Origin: Trichosporon coremiiforme | Taxonomy: Eukaryota; Basidiomycota; Tremellomycetes; Trichosporonales; Trichosporonaceae | Direction of reading: 5' to 3' | DNA length: 64,000 bases | Assembly (NCBI GenBank): GCA_039545355.1 | Contig: BCJJ01000020.1 | Span: forward strand, 496,001-560,000 | Shown here: positions 1-10,876 of the stretch, piece after piece | Layout of the letters: each line of letters begins with the position of its first letter | Numbering within the stretch: the stretch's first letter is position 1 | The notes under the pieces: generated by a model | What the model saw: only the letters and a program-made list of their open reading frames with translations | Databases searched by the model: none | What the model was told of the DNA's origin: nothing | Made by a program: the position numbers and the translations under genes

Positions 1-2094
1 GAACAGCTAGTCGCCCGCTGCTCGCAAGTCTCCGTTCCCGACGCATGCGGCAAGTACGTGGGTGTGCGTACGGGAGTGCGTACTCCCCAACAGGAGGAGA
101 AGTGCGGAATATTTGGCGCAGAAACACAAGAAGACGCAGGAGAGTCGAGCCTAATGTGCGTCTGCTCAGTTGTTTCCACAGCGAAACCGGCGAAGCTTGA
201 AGTTTACAGTTGTGCCTGTTGTTCCTGGTTCCTCGTCATGCTGGCCCTGGTATTGTCCCCCTTCTGCACCTGTTCTTCTATTCAAGAACGCCGAGCTCAG
301 GCGTGCACAATAACGAGATTCTGGACGCATTCCGTAACTTGATCATGCATAGATTGCTCATCAACGGAGAACGGGCAAGTGGGTCAGGAGTCCGGAAAGA
401 GCGCCAGGAGCGCGCTGCGCTCAGGCCGCACACGCCAAGGGATAGTGGGCGCACGGCGGTTACAGGCTCAGATATTCGCGCCACCATGCGCGCTGCGCCA
501 TGGCGTTCGGGCGCTCACCGGAGGCAGCACGTCAGGACCAGGGCATGTCACTGGATCAGCACGGGCAGAGGGGCTGTCGCATGTGTTGTGGGGCTTGCGC
601 CCACCCCCTTCTGTGCTTCCATTCCCTTTGTGCAGCATTGTACTGACTGCGCTGAAGCACGCACTGGATCCATTGAGTGAAGAACGAAGGACTCTCTGGG
701 CCATTGACTGTGCGCTCATGAGGCTTGAGGCGCAGTCCACGGCCTTGCACTAATGTGCAGACATGAGCGGGCGCGCAGCGCACAGAACAAAACCCTAGAG
801 CTGATAGTCTAGAGGGGATAGTCGCTCATGGGTGCCAGAGCTGGAATCGCCTAGCCGCGGTCTAGCCTTTAGCGGTCTAGCCTTTAGCGATCTAGCGATA
901 GTCGCCACCTGGGCGGACACGTGAGTACAACGCTGAACCGAGTACTAACGCTGGCTTTCTTGAGCTGGCCGGCATGGCCGGGTACTCAATCCGGTGGCAT
1001 TGACCGGGCGACCGGGAGGCGGCAGCAGGATCAGAGAAGCCCTCGGATTCCCAAGACGCTAGTTGCATTACGTTACATCGAACATGGTCGCGTCGGGACT
1101 TGTTTCCTTCGCTTGCTTCTGTGGTTCCTTCCTTGTCAGCGTTCATGGCATGGGACGTTTGCGGGAGAGCGAGGCGTAGGGCAATGTGCGGGTTGAGGAG
1201 TGCAGGATACATGACATGGAGAAGCAGTTGGAATCACGTCCCGAGCTCGCGAGATGTCCATTCAGACATTCAGCAGCGGTCCCTTGTCTAGCATGGCTGA
1301 GCCTGATAGAGCCTGATAGCGTCTGATGGTCTCGAGACCCCGAGGATCCTTCCGCTCGATGCTGCCGTTCTCCTTAGACTGAAGCTCGGACCCTTTGCAT
1401 TCCCTGAATGGTCCCTGGACAGCCCTGGTGCCTGGTCGTTCCTCCTCTTCGCCGCTGGTATCGGGCGGCCAGCTCTTGGTCGAAATGACTCAGCGGGGCT
1501 GCCTATAACTCTCGCGACCCTGGCTCGAGCCGAGAACATTTGCCTCTCCTTGTGCTTCCAAGGTCCTCTCGACTGGCCGGCCGGCTTTGCGCTCCTCTCC
1601 ACACTGCGCAAGCCTCATTGCAGCTGGCTTTAGACTTCTTCTTGCTCTTCAAGTCTGATCATCGTCACTTCTCTCACACCATCGATACCGAGTTCGAGCA
1701 TCTGACGTGCTGAGCATCCGAGCACTGATCGACACGGCTGGAATCCGCACACCCACTCGAAGCAAAGACCGGGACCCAGCAGCTCGGCTCCCAACATTAC
1801 CCGCGGATACCACTCTTCCTTCCGTTCTCGACTTGAATCGAAGCGATCGAAGAGCCATTCCTTCTTACGGTATTCGCGCACGCCCCAATCCACCATCTTA
1901 GCGTCTAGCCCAGACTACCCCCGCCACGTCAAGGCAGCTTTTGGGCGTTCACATTGCACGACCTAGTGCTCGTGACAGTGACCTCGAGTTCGACTTAAGC
2001 GCTCACCCAGATCTACCAAGCCATAGGGAGCCGATACCAACTTGACAACACCCAGTATATCGACAGCGACCACCCAGTCGACAGCAAAATCACA
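1..2094. other. Gene-free stretch before the first gene
   Basis: I found no convincing coding region here on either strand. The open frames are short, overlap on both strands, and show no domain or splice pattern. The last few hundred bases should carry the promoter and 5' leader of the PH-like gene that starts at 2095. A 15-base unit (GTCTAGCCTTTAGCG) occurs twice in tandem at 860-889 and is followed by a partial third copy. Confidence 0.6.
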
Positions 2095-4497
2095 ATGCCG
2101 TCCAGTGTTCGCTCGAGCCAGCGCGCGGCCGTGCGGCGACCAGATGTCGCCCCTCAATCCCTTGGTCTCGACGAGGAACTATCCTTCGGGTCTGATGAGG
2201 ATCTGATGGAAACGATTGGGGAAATCGACGTCCCGACTGCTCCTTCCAACCAGGAGTTGGGTGCACTGAAAAAGACACAGGTGAATGCCAGTACCAATAG
2301 CCTGAAACGACCAGGCAAGTCGTCAAAGGCGTCCACCCTCTCGCTCAGGTCGCATAAGAGCAAGGTCAATGTGGCCTCCCTTGCATCCTCGACACACCTT
2401 CTTCCTCCGTTGCCGCCAGTGCCTTCGGGTTCGACGCTAGACTTGCCGTCCGAGATGTCCGGAGACGGGGATGGAGAGACGGGAAGCGTCGGCGGCCGGA
2501 AACACCACAAGCGGGGCTCATTAATGGGCACCTTCAAGTCGGTGAAAGGGCTCCGCAAGTGGAGGGACGACCACAGCAGCAAGAGCTCGTTCTTCTCGAA
2601 CGAGTCGCAATCGCCGCAGACGAGCACGCTGTCGCTTTCCAAGATGGGATCCAACACCTGTGAGTACAATACGGCGGCATTATGTTATTGTCACCGAAAC
2701 GAAGCATTCCGAGGTGGTACCGTGTGCTTGCGCTCCGGCTGTCACCCTGAACACCTATTCAAGTGACAAACCCAGTGTGTGCGTGTGTGCACAGCTGACA
2801 TCCCAGCGTCGCGGCCTTCCTTGGCGTCGTCGTACGCCCAGACCCCAGTCACGCCTGCATACAGCGCACCCCAACTTGCGCATCTGAACCTGTCCCATCT
2901 GTCCTTTGAACAACCACCGACAAAAGGATACCCCAACTCTGGACCGTCGCCCGACCTCTACAGCAAGCAGCAGCCTCGCTACGAGCCATCACTCGGCAAC
3001 AGCTCCGTCACGACCGACAGCAGTGCGCCCGTCGAGACACCCCCGGCCTCTGCTCCCAAGGTCCGCGCGTCGTCGTCGTGGCACTGCTCCGAGCTCTCGT
3101 CAGCGATCCTCCCTGAGTTCCCGGCGACAGTGTCCCAGCTGCAGCCGATCACGGTCCTCGCGGTCCCTGCATCGTTCCGACAGATGACGCGGAACTACAA
3201 CGGTCGCCAGATTCGTTGGGTTCCGTGCACGCTCATCTTCACCTGCTTCAAAATGTCCATTGACGACAAGCCGCGCGGAGCGGCCGACGAGCACTCGGTC
3301 GCGCACATTCACGTGTTGTCTGCGCCTTCCTCGCCGCGCGGACTGTCGAACACCCACAGCGTGGGCAGCCTGCGCCGGCCAAGCAGGAACGGGGGCGCGC
3401 CATTCGTCCCCGATGCTGCTACCCGCCAGGAGATCGACCGGCGCTTACTTACGCGGTACTCTTCGGCGGAGATCACGCGTGACTACGCGCATTCGGAAGG
3501 GTGTGACCTCGCGCTCCGCGTCATGTTTGGGGACAGCCCGGAGAACAAGGGAGCGGGCGAGTGGCAGCTGGAGATTAAGGATATGGCGCAGCTCAAGGAG
3601 TCGATGAACCAAATCAAGAAGACGGCCATCATGATCAACGCTGAGGAGCTCGGCTACGGCCATGCGATCCGGGACGCTTTCGATACGCCTTCAGTCTCAG
3701 CGGATGAACTCGCGCAGAAGCTGTCGATTCACGCGCGTGCCGTCGCCGCGCGCCGCGAGCGCAAGATCTCCGAGGCTACCGAGCCGCCATCCGAGGCGAT
3801 GGGTAAGCTCAAGTTGCAGGCGTCGCCGAAATCGTGGGCGTCGCAGGAGATGGGCCGGCGGGACGGCTATGACGTCGCCCAGGCGTCGGCCATCTCCCGT
3901 TCCCGCTCAGCAGAGGAGGTACGCTCGCCGCCCGCACCTGTGCCTGCCCCATTGCCCGTCATCGAGGACACGATGGACTACCCCGAGCCGCGAGACGAAG
4001 TGAGCCGGCTGTCCTTCGGCTCGACGAGCGCATTCACGTTCACGGGTGCTTTAGCCTTCCCCGCGCCGCCGAGCGATCTGCCAACCGCATTAGCCTTCCC
4101 GGCTCCGCCAAGCGACCTGCCTCCGCGTCGTCCCGCGCGCCCCCTGCCCCAGCAACCCGCCGTTAACGTCATCGCGCCATCAGGAGTTTCGCACGAGTAC
4201 AACGAAGGCAGCGGCGTCGCAACGCCGATGGGCCGCCTGCCGACACCGCCGCGCACTCGCAGCGGGTCCATGAGCAGCTCGAAGCGCACGCTAACCGTGC
4301 ACGACTGCGCGGTGTCTGTCAACTCAAAGGACTCCGGGAGCAGCACGAGCCGCCTGCGCAGGCTCAGGGGCAAGCCGCAGGTCGTCGACATCATGGCCGA
4401 GTTCTCGGCGCTCGAGGCGGAGCATATGCCGCCAGAGGAGGAGGAGGAGCCAATCCGGGACGACCGCGCGAGGCGTATCCGCTTCGCTGGAGAGTAG
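2095..4497 (+). CDS. Hypothetical protein with a PH-like region
   Basis: Two exons, 2095-2659 and 2807-4497, give 751 residues. The intron has a GTGAGT donor and a GCTGACATCCCAG acceptor, and the frames join exactly. The first ~190 residues are Ser-rich and basic, with a KGLRKWRDD patch. Residues about 280-465 look folded: W-H-C-S-E-L, then VPASFRQMTRNYNGRQIRW, a hydrophobic stretch, HIHVLSAP, and a final amphipathic helix LKESMNQIKKTAIMI. This beta-rich run with a C-terminal helix resembles a pleckstrin-homology fold with an insert. That is inference; I do not recognise a named family. The C-terminal third is disordered, Pro- and Ser-rich, and contains a tandem duplication of an LAFPAPPSDLP unit. 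A lipid- or protein-binding adaptor is possible but unproven. Confidence 0.8.
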
Positions 4498-4916
4498 GGA
4501 CTCAGAATGAGTTATGGATGGATGGGGAAAGTGGTATTTTGACGTCGTGGTTCAGCAGTCTCCCAGCAACGATATAATGTTCATGCCCTTCTGCTTCGTC
4601 TTGCTTATGTATATGCACGCCATGTATGATTGTCCCAGGCTCATTAGAACAGCAGAGCACGGGGCACTGAGGATGCAGTTGATGGATGGTGGAGGTCCGA
4701 CTGGGTGACGTGAAGTGGAGGTCGGTCAGCGACAACATTTGTCTTACCTTCCTGTTCTCTTTGTCCGTCTTCCCTCTCGTCGTCACCGCATCAACAACGT
4801 ACTAACTCCCCTCTTCGCTCCGAGCGTACTTGTCATTATTCTTCGGCGTTCCCGCCTACCTCGCCTACGCTCGTGCCCCCATCGCTCTCTTCCTCACCGA
4901 CTTGGCGTAGAACACA
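4498..4916. other. Intergenic region
   Basis: About 420 bases lie between two genes on the same strand. They hold the 3' end of the PH-like gene and a pyrimidine-rich promoter stretch at about 4740-4910 before the next start codon. I see no gene in it. Confidence 0.6.
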
Positions 4917-5661
4917 ATGTCCTCCCCCTTCAACCCCCTCACCCCCTCCCTCGGCCTCCCCGGTCCCAGCGGCAACACGCCGTACATGAATCTGGGTGTC
5001 TCACCGTCGCAGGCAATGTCACCAGCCTCGCCCTGGTTCAACCTGCAGCAGCCGGGCTCCGCCTCGAATCCGCTCGCCTCGCTCGGTTTGCCCGGATTCG
5101 GTATGACGCCGAACGCAACGAGTGCGACGCCCTCGGCGCTCGCGAACCTGGGCCAGGGCATGGGCACGGGCATGGGTATGGGCATGGGCCAGCAAGTCGG
5201 CCTCATGGCGCCGCCGACGCATACGGTGCCGGCCTCGACTGATCTTGATGATGCTCTTAGAGTGTTTCCGGAGATTCTGCGGAGAGTCGAGCGCGCAGAG
5301 CAACTCCGCGCCGAGTGCGCACAGCTCGAGGGAAGGATATTCCGCGAAGGAAGCGAGAATATGGATAACAGGATTGAGACGGTGCAGCTTGAGTGTGAGT
5401 CCTCCCAAGACGGGATGTAGCTGGACGAGCGGATGGTTTGAGCTAATGTCAGACACGCAAACACTCCTGGAACTCATCTCCCTCACGAGCACGTACCTTG
5501 TCGGAGCACTGCCGCTTGCTACGCCTCCGATTGGCGCGGCCACGCCGCTGGCCGACCTTGCCGCTTGGACGGAGCAGAGGGCCGAGACGCAGTTCGCGAA
5601 GCGCGAGGCGGTCAAGGATGCCTCGAAGGCTGTCGTCGAGGTGCTGTCAAAGAAGGACTGA
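4917..5661 (+). CDS. Small coiled-coil protein of unknown function
   Basis: Two exons, 4917-5394 and 5453-5661, give 228 residues. The intron is 58 bases with a GTGAGT donor and a GAGCTAATGTCAG end. The N-terminal ~100 residues are rich in Pro, Gly, Ser and Met, including a GMGTGMGMGMG run. From about residue 100 onward the protein is helical and charged (ALRVFPEILRRVERAEQLR), consistent with a coiled coil. It ends KDASKAVVEVLSKKD. The shape, a disordered head followed by a helical bundle, is seen in Mediator and kinetochore subunits, but I cannot assign it to either. Its 3' end lies only 121 bases from the 3' end of the convergent RBR ligase gene. Confidence 0.78.
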
Positions 5662-5782
5662 GTGCTGAGACCTCCTTGCAGTGCACTCGCTCGAGGGCTA
5701 ACGCCCTCACTACTTGTAGGCTTGGAGTGTACATCGCTACGATACAACTATATACAGACAGGGGACATGTACAACTGTATCA

Positions 5783-8360
5783 TTACGGGTATGGGGGCGG
5801 CTGCGGGGGCAGGTGGTATCTTGCGGCGCCGTTCTGGCGCACTTCCTGGCGCCAGGCCTCGAGACGTGCTGCGAAGTCGCCGGGGGCGATGTAGCCGATC
5901 GGAGCAGGAGGTGGGGGGAGAGGAGGAAACCCCGGGGCCGGGGGAATGGGCGCTGGCTGTGCCGCGAGTGCGGCCGCGTGCAAATGTGCGCGGCGAGCGC
6001 GTTCGAGCGGGGCAGGGACAAGGGGGAGGGGAGGTTGAGCTTGCGCTGCACGGCGACCGCGTCCGCCGTGAGGAGGTAAGGGAGGGCGAGCGGCCAGTCC
6101 AGGCATATTGAGCAGCTGGCGGCGGAGCTCGTGTGCGGCCACAGCGTCGGGACCACGGCGCGGGTCGTTCCATCCTGGCGGGGGCGGAATGTGTGCGCCT
6201 AGCCCACCTATGCCGCCGTTAGCGTCGCGAAGGATCAGGTTCAGAGCTTGGAGACGTTGGCCGAGCCCCGCTGCCGCTATCCCGGGGTTGAAGTAAACGT
6301 GGCGGCCGAGTGCTGGGTCGCCCGCGGGAGGGATTTCGGGCGCGTCGACGGCCAGGTCGGCTGCGTCCACTGCGACACCGCTGTTGGTCGCCTCGGCGAG
6401 CGCACGGCGCTGCGCCTCATCGCGGGCTAAGCGGATTCGCTCGGCCTCGGTCCGCGCCTCGTTCGCGTCGTAGAGCGGACACTTGGCACCTGTGAGTCTT
6501 CTAGACCTAGGGCCCTGTCCGTCGAAATGGTCGTAGTTTGTGATCGCCTTGCGGCACACGAAGCAGCTCATTTTGCCGCAGGCAGTGCAAGTCATCTTGT
6601 TGCACCCATCCATCTTGATGTACGGTTTGGAGCAGTGGGGACACTTGCGCACGAGCGCCTCGGACATGGCTTCCTCGATCGCGTGGCGGCTGTTCAGCCT
6701 CAAGTCGGCCTCAACCTCCTCGCAGCGCTTGGGAATATGGTCCTAGAAGTTAGATAGACAGTCTTGATTAACTCACGAGTCGCTTGCAACTACGGCAGGT
6801 GACCTTTTTGCACTCCTCGTTTTGGCACCGGAAGAGCTTTTCATGTTCATTGTCAATGACGATGGCGAAGGGGCAAAACGGGCAAGTCTCCAGGCCCTCG
6901 ATCGCCGCCATCTCAAGGTCCTTCAGTTGACGCAGGCGTTGATACAGGGACATTGTCTTGGTAGACACAGCGGTGGCGATCACTCGTTCAGTGTACTCAG
7001 CAGTGCAGCCGGACATGTCCATGCACTTGATCACCTGACAGTCAGCACTCGCTTCGTACCGATACTCACAGTTTGCTGGTCTCCGAGCTTGCTCTCAACC
7101 AGGGAGCGCAGGCAGTCTTTGCAAAAGAGGTGACCCTTCGGGCAGGCAACGCCCTCCTCCTGTTTATCAGCTCATGTACAACCCCATTAGCTCACCGGAG
7201 CCTCTTTGTCAAAGCAGCAGCCACATTCAATCGCGTCACCGCGAGCGACGGCAGCTTTCTTGGCAGCTTCCTTCCTCTTCTGCTCTTCCTCATCTACCTT
7301 CTGCTGGATGACCTGCTCGAGAGTCTTCTGGGCGGATAGTCCTGAATGTCAGTCAGTCGAATGCTGACCAGACGTCACTCACGCATTAATTCCTGGAGAT
7401 AGTTATTCTCGCGGTTGAACTCGACAACGCCGCCTGGGTTGATCACCGACTGCGACGACTGCGAATCGCTGTCTAAGGCGGGATCGGGGCCAGGCGCTTC
7501 GGCCCTCTGCTTGCCCTTTTGGTATCGCTTGCGCTTGAGCGCCTGGTACGGCTTGTCCGCCGACATGCTCTGCTTGTGGAGGACATTGTAGGTTGGCACC
7601 AGGAGCCGATGCCCCTCCGTAGCAAACACCTCGCGGATGCTGCGGTCAGTCCTACAGGCCCTATGTAAACTCACTGAAGCAAAGGGATGGTAGCAAAGAT
7701 GTCCTGCAGTAATTCGATCGACCGCGACCCGTACTCGAGTCCGCGACGGTGATCTTGGCGGAACATGATTTCCGAATAGTCTCCCTTCTCTTCAGGCTCA
7801 TTGTCGTCTTTAGGGCGCGGGTAGCTGTCCATCTCGAACGCCATCTCGATCGTACGCTGTACGGCGAGCTGGCCCGGAACATTGGTGGTTGGATGTAACT
7901 CTCTGATCAGAGCCTCAAGCTGCTGCGCCGCCCAGACAGGGCAGAGATCTGGAATGACCTCAAGAACCGACGGAACCAGGTAGTCCGCCTTCGGTAAGAT
8001 GGGCTCCAGGGCGGGTGGCGTCGTAGTGTGGGCGTTTGATGGGCCGGCCTGAGGGCTGTCATCGTAGCGAGTGCGTTTGACTGCGGCGGAGTCTTCAGCG
8101 GTGACCGAGCTCCTTCTCTTCCTTGAGGAAGGGCCGGGGGCGGGTGCAACCGGTGTGTCGCTGAGGTGGCAAATGGGTACGATGTCGTCGTCCGAGTCGC
8201 TGTCAGAGAACACCATGATCGGGGTCGGCTGGCGGGGAGCTCGTAAGTGAACTGGCGCATGTTCAAGAGCGACAATGTCGTCGCCATCTGAGCCAGACAT
8301 CACCGCCGCTTCAGGCTGCTGGGGAGGAGGACGCCGCCCCCTTCCCCGGCGGTTCGCCAT
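5783..8360 (-). CDS. RBR-type E3 ubiquitin ligase (RNF216/TRIAD3-like)
   Basis: Six exons on the minus strand (8360-7675, 7639-7383, 7341-7196, 7159-7070, 7034-6777, 6742-5783) encode 798 residues. All introns have GTGAG donors. RING1 begins near residue 354 (IECGCCFDKEA, then GVACPKGHLFCKDC). The in-between-RING region follows (TCPFCPFAIVIDN, FRCQNEECKKVTCRSC). RING2 is at about 513-542 (CPHCSKPYIKMDGCNKMTC), with Cys526 in DGCNKMTC as the expected thioester-forming residue. The RING2 and flanking NYDHF sequence match RNF216/TRIAD3 proteins best. The protein should form ubiquitin chains through a RING/HECT hybrid mechanism. The N-terminal ~170 residues are acidic and Ser-rich, with a DSDSDDDIVPI patch that might act as a SUMO-interacting motif. 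The C-terminal ~250 residues are rich in Pro and Ala. The start at 8360 was preferred because upstream codons in frame lack an ATG. Confidence 0.93.
8165..8173 (+). promoter_or_regulatory. GGTGGCAAA nonamer (PACE-like)
   Basis: GGTGGCAAA is identical to the proteasome-associated control element known from budding yeast. It lies inside exon 1 of the RBR gene, about 870 bases upstream of the proteasome alpha5 start. Role unproven. See the finding on the six copies in this window. Confidence 0.3.
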
Positions 8361-9042
8361 TCTGCGGCCAACTCTTTTGTAAGAACAAGGCGCTGGCGAG
8401 CAATAGGGTTCGAGGTTTCTAGAATCGGCGCGAGGATGAAAGGTTAGGTGTTTCAACACTCGAGGGGAGATAGAGTCCGCTAGAGAAAAGGTTGTTGGAA
8501 CGAAGGGAAGGGAAGGGGAGTGGAAGGGAGATGGTCCGTTGTCAGATGCCTCGATGTCGCCGGCCGCTCTGGTGTGCGTGTCGGTGATGAACTGTGACGA
8601 ACGTGAGGTTACGCGCGCTCGCGCTCCGGATGGGCGAGGGAGAGTGCAGTCTCGATGCCGTGAGGGTGTGCGAACGGGTGAGTGGACTGAAGCTAAAGCA
8701 TGGGCTGCATGCTATATCCCTCCTTTACCGCTGTGCACTGCGCCCTCACGCAGCTCGCATTTGCCGCTCATCGTGCAGCATCTCCTCCACTCCTCATTTC
8801 CAGGCACGGCACGCACCCAAGCTGTATGATCTTATCGGATCCTTTTCAGCTGGGCCAGCCCTCCACCCACGTGGCATTTTACATAAGCACTCGACGACTG
8901 GTGACGCTTGCGCGTGTTGCAACACTTGCTCGTCCAAGAGTGAGAGCATCATCGTCGTTGACAACATCTGGAATCCGCCCAACGCGACACTTCTATCGAC
9001 CCCCCGGCAGACAGACGACGCACAGCGATCTAGAAGTTTGCC
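8361..9042. promoter_or_regulatory. Shared upstream region of RBR ligase and proteasome alpha5
   Basis: These 682 bases separate two divergent genes, both of the ubiquitin-proteasome pathway, so co-regulation is plausible. The strand next to the RBR gene is purine-rich (GGGAAGGGAAGGGGAGTGG near 8504). I see no exact GGTGGCAAA here, only a near match CGTGGCATT around 8869. No gene was found. Confidence 0.5.
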
Positions 9043-10051
9043 ATGTTCCTTACACGGTACGTTCTGCGCGACTCGGGCCGAGCTGCAGAGCTCGAGGGCA
9101 GCTCGACGTCGATGACGGAATACTGATCAACAGTTCCGAGTATGACCGTGGTGTGAACACCTTCTCCCCCGAGGTGAGTTAGATAGTGCAGCTCCATAAC
9201 TGACATACCAGGGTCGTCTCTTCCAGGGTGGGTAGCTGGCAGTAGCTGACAGGGCGGCGCATTACTAACCTCCAGTCGAGTACGCCATGGAGGCAATCAA
9301 GGTGAGGAAGACGATCCTTCAACACTGACGCCAGCTCGGTTCCACGACTGTCGGCATCACGACTCCGTACGGCGTCGTTCTAGGTGTTGAGAAGCGTGTG
9401 CAATCTCCTCTGCTCGAGTCGTCCTCGATCGAGAAGATCATGGAGATCGACCGGCACATTGGCTGCGCGATGTCTGGCCTGACGGCGGACGCGCGCACGA
9501 TGGTCGACCATGCCCGCGTCACCTCGCAGATGCACCAGTTCACGTACGACGAGGAGATCGGCGTCGAGTCGTGCACGCAGTCGGTGTGCGACTTGGCGCT
9601 CCGCTTCGGAGAGAGCGTCGACGACGACGAAGCCCTCATGTCCCGACCATTCGGTGTTGCGCTTCTCATCGCCGGCGTCGACGACAACGGACCCCAGCTG
9701 TAAGCTCTTTACCTGCTGGCTCGAGCTGACAATTACAGGTACCACACCGACCCCTCCGGAACGTTCGTGCGGTATGAGGCTAAGGCGATTGGCTCGGGCT
9801 CGGACGCCGCGCAACAGTCGCTCCAGGACTCGTTCCACAAGGTGAGCTACTACACCCTCTGCTGAAGCTGACAGGGTCAGAACATGACCCTCCAGGAGGC
9901 GTACACCCTCGCGCTCAAGGTGCTGAAGCAGGTCATGGAGGAGAAGCTGGACGAGACCAATGTCCAGCTCGCGCAGGTCACGGGCGAGAAGGGCTTCGAG
10001 ATCCTCGGCGTCGAACCGTTGCGCACTGCGATCGAGTCGATCACCGCGTAA
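9043..10051 (+). CDS. PUP2: 20S proteasome subunit alpha type 5
   Basis: Seven exons (9043-9056, 9134-9173, 9212-9227, 9276-9301, 9335-9699, 9739-9841, 9881-10051) encode 244 residues, normal for the family. The protein begins [20 protein letters not shown], the alpha5 N-terminus, and continues [19 protein letters not shown], the proteasome alpha signature. It forms part of the outer heptameric ring of the 20S core and has no catalytic Thr. The first exon is only 14 bases and the third only 16. The last acceptor is ambiguous. AG at 9873-9874 would add Gly-Gln, while AG at 9879-9880 gives the usual FHK-NMTL spacing and a better branch distance, so I used the latter. It is divergent from the RBR ligase gene. 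Symbol follows yeast PUP2/human PSMA5. Confidence 0.96.
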
Positions 10052-10192
10052 GACTAGTAGACTATAAGAGAGACGAGAGCGAGAAGCTATGTAACATCGC
10101 ATGGATACATATTGTGAAATGCTGGCTGCTGATGACTCTATGGCGGGGTCCTATGGCTCCTGCTTGACTGATCTCTACGCCTTCCTCCTGCT

Positions 10193-10876
10193 TTATGACG
10201 ACTTCTGGGGCTCGGCCTTGAACACCTTGATCCCACCCCACCGCCATCCGGCCGCCATATCCCACAATCCGCCCATACCCTGCTTCATCTGCTCCTTGCT
10301 CATCTGATCGGCTCCCTTCGGGTCATTCAGTTCGAGCATAACCCCAACGTCGACCCTCTCCCCTGCTCTTAACAATCCCACACTGTTCCACTCGAGCCAG
10401 ACGCCGACCCAAGACCCCGAACCTTTCCGGCTCGGCTCGCCGAGACTCCTCACGATCTCCCTGCCTGTCGTGCTCGTGCCAACCTCTATCCTAGGCTCGC
10501 GCGGGAGGCGCATCTCCTTCTCCCCCTCCTTGCGGGGCGGGAGTACAATCTCCTTCTCGGCAAACTCCAACACGAGGGGGAGCGAGGTCTCGTCGTACGT
10601 CGGTCCTTTTGGCGGTCTTCCGCCTGCTGAGGTCGAGGAGCCGGGGGAGGGCGTGTTGAACACGTCTACGGTCACGCAGCGCATGACCTTCGAAGCGTCG
10701 GGTTCGAAGCACAGGGAGATGCCGAGAGAGTAGTAGTTCTGGTACACTGCGTCGGGGTATGACTTCGTGTCTGCCACCAGCGAGCGGCCGGGGAAGAGCG
10801 CCGAAAGGGCTAGCTTCAGCGTCTCCTCGTCTGGCTTCAGGCCCAGGAGGGGCTGGAGGTCGGCCACTGCTAGCAT
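10193..10876 (-). CDS. Conserved-looking hypothetical protein
   Basis: A single exon of 227 residues, from MLAVADLQPLLGL to KAEPQKSS. The recognisable core is a beta-rich run: VYQNYYSLGISLCFEP, CVTVDVFNTP, then EIVRSLGEPSRKGSGS, VWLEWNSVGLL and DVGVMLELNDP. This order (YYSLGISL, VDVFN, LGEP-K, W-EW) looks like a conserved small beta-sandwich family, but I cannot name it. No signal peptide or membrane segment is visible. The gene is convergent with proteasome alpha5, whose stop is 141 bases away, and divergent from hexokinase. Confidence 0.8.
   Translation of the reverse strand: MLAVADLQPLLGLKPDEETLKLALSALFPGRSLVADTKSYPDAVYQNYYSLGISLCFEPDASKVMRCVTVDVFNTPSPGSSTSAGGRPPKGPTYDETSLPLVLEFAEKEIVLPPRKEGEKEMRLPREPRIEVGTSTTGREIVRSLGEPSRKGSGSWVGVWLEWNSVGLLRAGERVDVGVMLELNDPKGADQMSKEQMKQGMGGLWDMAAGWRWGGIKVFKAEPQKSS

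Noticed and set aside
6478..6515. An intron in the RBR gene at GQGPRSRRLTGAK (minus strand)
   Set aside because: The donor would be GTCTAG, which is not used elsewhere, and the loop length fits the RNF216 family without splicing.
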